Assembly (NCBI GenBank): GCA_964403935.1
Contig: CAYOIB010000035.1
Span: 1-27,571, forward strand
From: SLLG01 sp964403935
GTDB lineage: Bacteria > Verrucomicrobiota > Verrucomicrobiia > Opitutales > Oceanipulchritudinaceae
DNA: 27,571 nt
Direction: 5' to 3'
Positions 24,693 through 27,571 of the stretch are shown in pieces (within the stretch, counting starts at the first letter, position 1; every line of letters starts with the position of its first letter). The notes under the pieces were generated by a model that did no database searches, was not told the origin of the DNA, and saw only the letters and a program-made list of their open reading frames with translations. The position numbers and the translations under genes were made by a program.

Positions 24693-24853
24693 CAATCGAT
24701 TCGCGGGAAGAGTGGAGAAAGGAGAGATCAGGGCACCTCGTCAAGGTGGAGTTATGGCACTCCCCTAAAGGGTTTTCCCTGAAGAAGTAAAGTCGAAGCG
24801 GAACAACTCCAATAAGACCAACAGCCACTGAAAGAGGCCGCCGCACGATACGC

Positions 24854-25141
24854 TCAATCCGAGAGCTGCCGCAAACGGAAAAGGGTTGTCTTCGATTGCT
24901 CGGAATCGATCTGGATGAAGATCTCCTGCACACCGCGGGCGGTCTGGACAAGCCCCTTGCAGCCTCCCGGGACGGATCTTTGAATCCGCAGGCTTCCACT
25001 CCCCGCCCCCGAGCCGAGGGACTTCCCTCCAATGGAGTGCCCGATGATAACCGCTGTGACACCCGGCACGGCCCGTATCCGGTCCATGGCCCGCTGGCCG
25101 TCCTTGTCTGTTGATTGGTGTCTGCCTCGCTTGCTCCCCAT
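24854..25141 (-). CDS. Small conserved-looking protein, possibly DUF2103-related
   Basis: A 95-residue ORF from the ATG at 25141. It looks like a real protein, not a shadow: a basic, polar start (MGSKRGRHQSTDKDGQRAMD) leads into RIRAVPGVTAVIIGHSIGGK and then PGGCKGLVQTARGVQEIFIQ, a compact alpha/beta pattern with well-placed glycines. The middle and end resemble what I remember of DUF2103 (a 'predicted metal-binding' family of about 90-100 residues with a G-x-K...G-x-QE-x-F motif), but I cannot confirm this. Function is unknown. It has no signal peptide or membrane helix, so it should be cytoplasmic. It is divergent from the ABC exporter (177 bp apart) and on the same strand as the RND pair 237 bp downstream. 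The ribosome site is weak. The protein most likely has its own short transcript. Confidence 0.55.
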   Translation of the reverse strand: MGSKRGRHQSTDKDGQRAMDRIRAVPGVTAVIIGHSIGGKSLGSGAGSGSLRIQRSVPGGCKGLVQTARGVQEIFIQIDSEQSKTTLFRLRQLSD

Positions 25142-25318
25142 GACGTCTCAGAATTAAGGTGGGCGTCCAGCAGGGGTTTGTCAGCAGCAGAGAGAATCAG
25201 GCCCCACATTCCCGCGCTCCCCGCCGCTTCGAGTGAGACTGAACCCACGGCTCCGCCCTTGCCATGCGAGCGGTCTACCGTCTATCCCTCGCAACAAGAC
25301 CCCCGGCCCGTCCCTGTC

Positions 25319-27061
25319 ATGCCCAAAACAAAACCTTTTCCCCGCCTGCTCCACGAACTCCGCCCCTATCGCAAGCTGCTACTTCTCGGCGTGGCCTGCC
25401 TTCTCGTGGCCGGACCCGCAGCGATTGTTCCCAACCTCATGTGGATGGTGGTGGTCGACGAGGTCTTACTCAAATCCAAGATCCACTGGCTCCTTCCCGC
25501 TCTGGGTGCAGCGATTGCCTTTTACGGGCTCTCCATCCTCTTCGGGGCGTGGCGTGACCGCCTTTTCGAGCGAGCCGGGCAACAGTTTATCTTCGACCTG
25601 CGGGGGCGGCTCTACCGAAAGATCCTGAGCCAGAATCCGGCCTACCTCCACAACGAGCGCTCGGGCGACCTCCAGGCCCGGGTCATTTCAGATGTCGATG
25701 CGGTCCAGGCCTCCCTGATTTCGGGATTCAGCAGCTTGATGCAGGAGGGGTACTCTTTTCTTCTCGTCCTCGGGGCGATCCTTTGGATTGAACCGGTCAT
25801 TGGTGGAACCGTATTCGTGCCGCTTTTCATCTGTTTCTTTGTCGTTCGTCACTTCAATGAGCGTTTGAAAGCCTATTACCACGAGGCCCGGTCGGCCTTG
25901 GGTGAAGTGGGGGCGCAGCTCCAGGAGTCACTTGGCGGGTTCTCCGTTATCAAGGCCTTCAACCGGCAGGAGGATGAAGAGGCGGCATTTGATGTCGTCA
26001 CCCGCGAGCACTACGAGAAGACAATGCGGGCCGTTTACCTCCGGACCCGGATATTCCCGATCGTCTTCGGCATCGCCTTCAGCACCAACGTGATCATGCT
26101 CGGGCTCGGGGCCTGGCTGGTTTACCTCGGGCACTTCACGATTGGCGGTCTGGTGGCCCTGAGGGGGTTCTGGTGGCAGCTCAACAGCCCCGTTCGCACC
26201 CTTGCCCAGGTGAATGATCTCCTCCAAAGAGCTATCGCCTCATCCACTCGAATCTACCAGATCCTGGATGCCCCGGTCGCGATTGAGGATGCCCCCGGCG
26301 CTCATGCCTTGAGAACCGCACGCCTGCCGATCCGCTTGGATCGCGTCTCCTTCCGCTACGAAAACGGAGGCAAAACAATCCTCCAGAACCTCAATCTGGA
26401 AGTCGCACCGGGGGAGGTCATCGCGCTGGCTGGACCAAGCGGGGCCGGGAAATCGACCTTCATGGCCCTTCTGGCGCGTTTCAATGATCCGACCAGCGGT
26501 TGCATCCGGATCGGTGAGACGCCCCTGACCGAAATCCTCCAAGGCAGCTGGCGCGGAAGAATCGCCTTCGTTCTTCAGGAGACCTTTCTCTTCAACACCT
26601 CGCTGCTCGAAAATATTCGCTACGGACGGCCCGGGGCCGATCCTCAAGCCGTTGCGCAGGCGGCTGTGCAGGCAAACGCCCACACCTTCATCAGTGAGAC
26701 GCCAAAGGGATACGATACCCTCGTGGGCGAACGGGGCGTGAAGCTTTCCGGCGGGCAGAGACAGCGGATCGGCGTGGCCCGCGCCTTCCTGGCCAACCCC
26801 GAGGTCTTGCTGATGGACGAACCGACCAGCTCCGTCGAACCGGAATCCGAAAGGATCATTCAGGAGTCGCTCCTTGCCCTCATGCGGGGCCGCACCGTCT
26901 TCCTCAGTTCCCATCGCCCAAGCCTTCTCCGGCGCGCCGATCGGGTGCTCTTCCTCGAAGCGGGAAGCATAACCGAGATTGGCCCCCACGACGAACTCAT
27001 GCGCCACAACAATGGCTACGCCCGTATGATCCGGTTATGGGGGGCAGACGCCGAAGCCTGA
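25319..27061 (+). CDS. ABC exporter half-transporter (TMD-NBD fusion)
   Basis: A 580-residue ABC exporter. The start is taken at the ATG at 25319 (MPKTKPFPRLLHELRPYRKL), which gives family length; the frame stays open upstream to 25115 but that part is Pro/Ser/Ala-rich and overlaps the opposite gene. Residues ~15-310 hold six membrane helices of the type-IV exporter fold. The nucleotide-binding domain has Walker A GPSGAGKST at 372-380, the Q-loop in FVLQETFLFN, signature LSGGQ at 476-480, Walker B with Glu501 (VLLMDE 496-501) and the switch His532. The D-loop reads SSVEP (504-508) where SALD is usual, so Asp is replaced by Glu. It should act as a homodimer, or as a heterodimer with a partner encoded elsewhere. 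Substrate is not predictable; lipids, peptides or drugs are typical for this class. Confidence 0.93.
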   Translation: MPKTKPFPRLLHELRPYRKLLLLGVACLLVAGPAAIVPNLMWMVVVDEVLLKSKIHWLLPALGAAIAFYGLSILFGAWRDRLFERAGQQFIFDLRGRLYRKILSQNPAYLHNERSGDLQARVISDVDAVQASLISGFSSLMQEGYSFLLVLGAILWIEPVIGGTVFVPLFICFFVVRHFNERLKAYYHEARSALGEVGAQLQESLGGFSVIKAFNRQEDEEAAFDVVTREHYEKTMRAVYLRTRIFPIVFGIAFSTNVIMLGLGAWLVYLGHFTIGGLVALRGFWWQLNSPVRTLAQVNDLLQRAIASSTRIYQILDAPVAIEDAPGAHALRTARLPIRLDRVSFRYENGGKTILQNLNLEVAPGEVIALAGPSGAGKSTFMALLARFNDPTSGCIRIGETPLTEILQGSWRGRIAFVLQETFLFNTSLLENIRYGRPGADPQAVAQAAVQANAHTFISETPKGYDTLVGERGVKLSGGQRQRIGVARAFLANPEVLLMDEPTSSVEPESERIIQESLLALMRGRTVFLSSHRPSLLRRADRVLFLEAGSITEIGPHDELMRHNNGYARMIRLWGADAEA

Positions 27062-27074
27062 AGCGTATTCAAAA

Positions 27075-27148
27075 TGGCAGGCCCACTAGGGCTCGAACCT
27101 AGACTGACGGAACCAAAATCCGAAGTGCTACCATTACACCATGGGCCT
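27075..27148 (-). tRNA. tRNA-Gln (anticodon UUG)
   Basis: A 74-nt cloverleaf folds by hand on the - strand: acceptor AGGCCCA/TGGGCCT, D-stem GTGT/GCAC with loop AATGGTA, anticodon stem TCGGA/TCCGT around loop TTTTGGT (anticodon TTG in positions 34-36), and T-arm CTAGG-TTCGAGC-CCTAG. The discriminator is G73 and the 3' CCA is encoded (27077-27075). Pair 27-43 is a U-U mismatch; all other stem pairs are Watson-Crick or G-U. The gene is convergent with the ABC exporter, whose stop is 13 bp away. Confidence 0.93.
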
Positions 27149-27160
27149 ACAACAACCTCC

Positions 27161-27190
27161 ATCAAATGGATGTCTGAAGGACCCCGTCAA
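27161..27190 (-). promoter_or_regulatory. Candidate sigma70 promoter of tRNA-Gln
   Basis: On the - strand TTGACG (27190-27185) and TTTGAT (27166-27161) are separated by 18 bp and stand 12 bp before the tRNA 5' end at 27148. The -35 matches five of six consensus bases and the -10 four of six. Spacing and place fit a short leader trimmed by RNase P. Confidence 0.45.
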
Positions 27191-27571
27191 GCTCACAAGA
27201 ACCCGTCTTTCCAAAATGCAGAGCAAAGACCAACGGCCTGCCCTTTCCCCCCGCAGCCCATCGAAGTCCCGCCACGGACCGGCATCCTGATCGCCACTGG
27301 AACGCACCTTTGACTTGGGAGCCAGCTTGCATCCCGTTGATTTTGATGGATGTTGGCCCATGGAGTCATACACCGCCCAAACCCGTTTTGATCCCGGCAG
27401 ACCCGACAGCCTTCTTTCCGAAGGCCCTTGGACTCCGGTAGAAAACCCCTGCATGGGCGACAAAACGCGATCACGCAGCCGTAACGGAATGCGATGGTTG
27501 GTTGCCTGAACACCTTCTTCTTTCAATATTACGACGTGGTCCGCCAAACAGCGGCTCAACCGGTGAAGCCC
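27191..27571. other. Right-hand end without a recognisable gene
   Basis: Beyond the tRNA promoter there are open frames on both strands, but they overlap each other and their translations are rich in Arg, Ser, Gly and Cys with no domain that I recognise. One small hairpin (GCCTTC/GAAGGC, 27409-27425, loop 5) has no T-run. There is no copy of the tRNA 3' end here, so no sign of an att site or integrated element. Confidence 0.5.

Noticed and set aside
24613..25248. A 211-residue open frame on the - strand whose stop overlaps the RND adaptor start (ATGA)
   Set aside because: It covers the more convincing 95-residue ORF in another frame, its composition is Ser/Arg/Pro-rich without a domain, and it has no good start.
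25115..25318. N-terminal extension of the ABC exporter to a TTG at 25115
   Set aside because: The added residues are Pro/Ser/Ala-rich, lack a membrane or domain signature, and the 5' part overlaps the opposite-strand gene; the ATG at 25319 gives normal length.
27075..27148. tRNA-Gln as an integration site for a mobile element
   Set aside because: No repeat of the tRNA 3' end, integrase or element gene is visible in the window.
27408..27426. Hairpin GCCTTC/GAAGGC as a terminator
   Set aside because: Six base pairs with no T-run on either side and no gene ending nearby.
27134..27559. A 141-residue open frame on the - strand at the right end
   Set aside because: It runs into the tRNA-Gln gene and its translation shows no recognisable domain; other frames are open over the same stretch.

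Overview
The window comes from a Gram-negative bacterium, most likely a Verrucomicrobiota member of the Opitutae type. Evidence for this is a secreted protein ending in a PEP-CTERM sorting signal, a protein carrying 'Gloeo_Verruco'-type (TIGR03803) repeats, several RND systems with outer-membrane partners, and fairly GC-rich DNA. This placement is an inference. I see no transposase, integrase, CRISPR array, rRNA gene or replication origin.

Left edge (1-1709, + strand): the C-terminus of a type II NADH dehydrogenase overlaps glycerol kinase by 4 bp (ATGA), so glycerol phosphorylation and respiratory NADH oxidation are apparently co-transcribed.

Main region (1734-13808, - strand): about 12 kb of metal-resistance genes. 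In transcription order they are a small one-pass membrane protein (candidate anti-sigma factor, CnrY-like position), a CnrX-like periplasmic metal sensor, an ECF sigma factor (CnrH-like position), a stand-alone DUF3347 protein, an outer-membrane factor (CusC-like), an adaptor with two heavy-metal-binding motifs and a C-terminal DUF3347 domain (CusB-like), a 1335-residue HME-RND pump (CusA-like), then a CsoR repressor and a P1B-1 copper ATPase (CopA). The Y-X-H then C-B-A order is that of the cobalt/nickel cnr locus of Cupriavidus metallidurans. The effector genes, however, carry copper/silver marks: CPMHP heavy-metal-binding domains, DUF3347, the CsoR C-H-C triad and CopA with CPC. The simplest reading is a copper (or silver) envelope-stress system in which a CnrYXH-type membrane relay controls a tripartite pump while a cytoplasmic CsoR switch controls the inner-membrane ATPase. 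This is the most interesting content of the window.

Middle region (14044-20283): a PEP-CTERM surface protein with a strong terminator; a secreted esterase fused to GloVer-type repeats; and, convergent with it and overlapping by 28 bp, a two-gene unit encoding an unrecognised secreted beta-propeller-like protein and a secreted protein made of two copies of the same ~230-residue unit.

Right region (20348-27148): a second RND pair (AcrA/AcrB type, drug efflux class, no outer-membrane partner nearby) on the - strand; a small conserved-looking ORF resembling DUF2103; a + strand ABC exporter half-transporter with an altered D-loop; and tRNA-Gln(UUG) on the - strand with a plausible sigma70 promoter. 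The last ~420 bp hold no gene that I can support.
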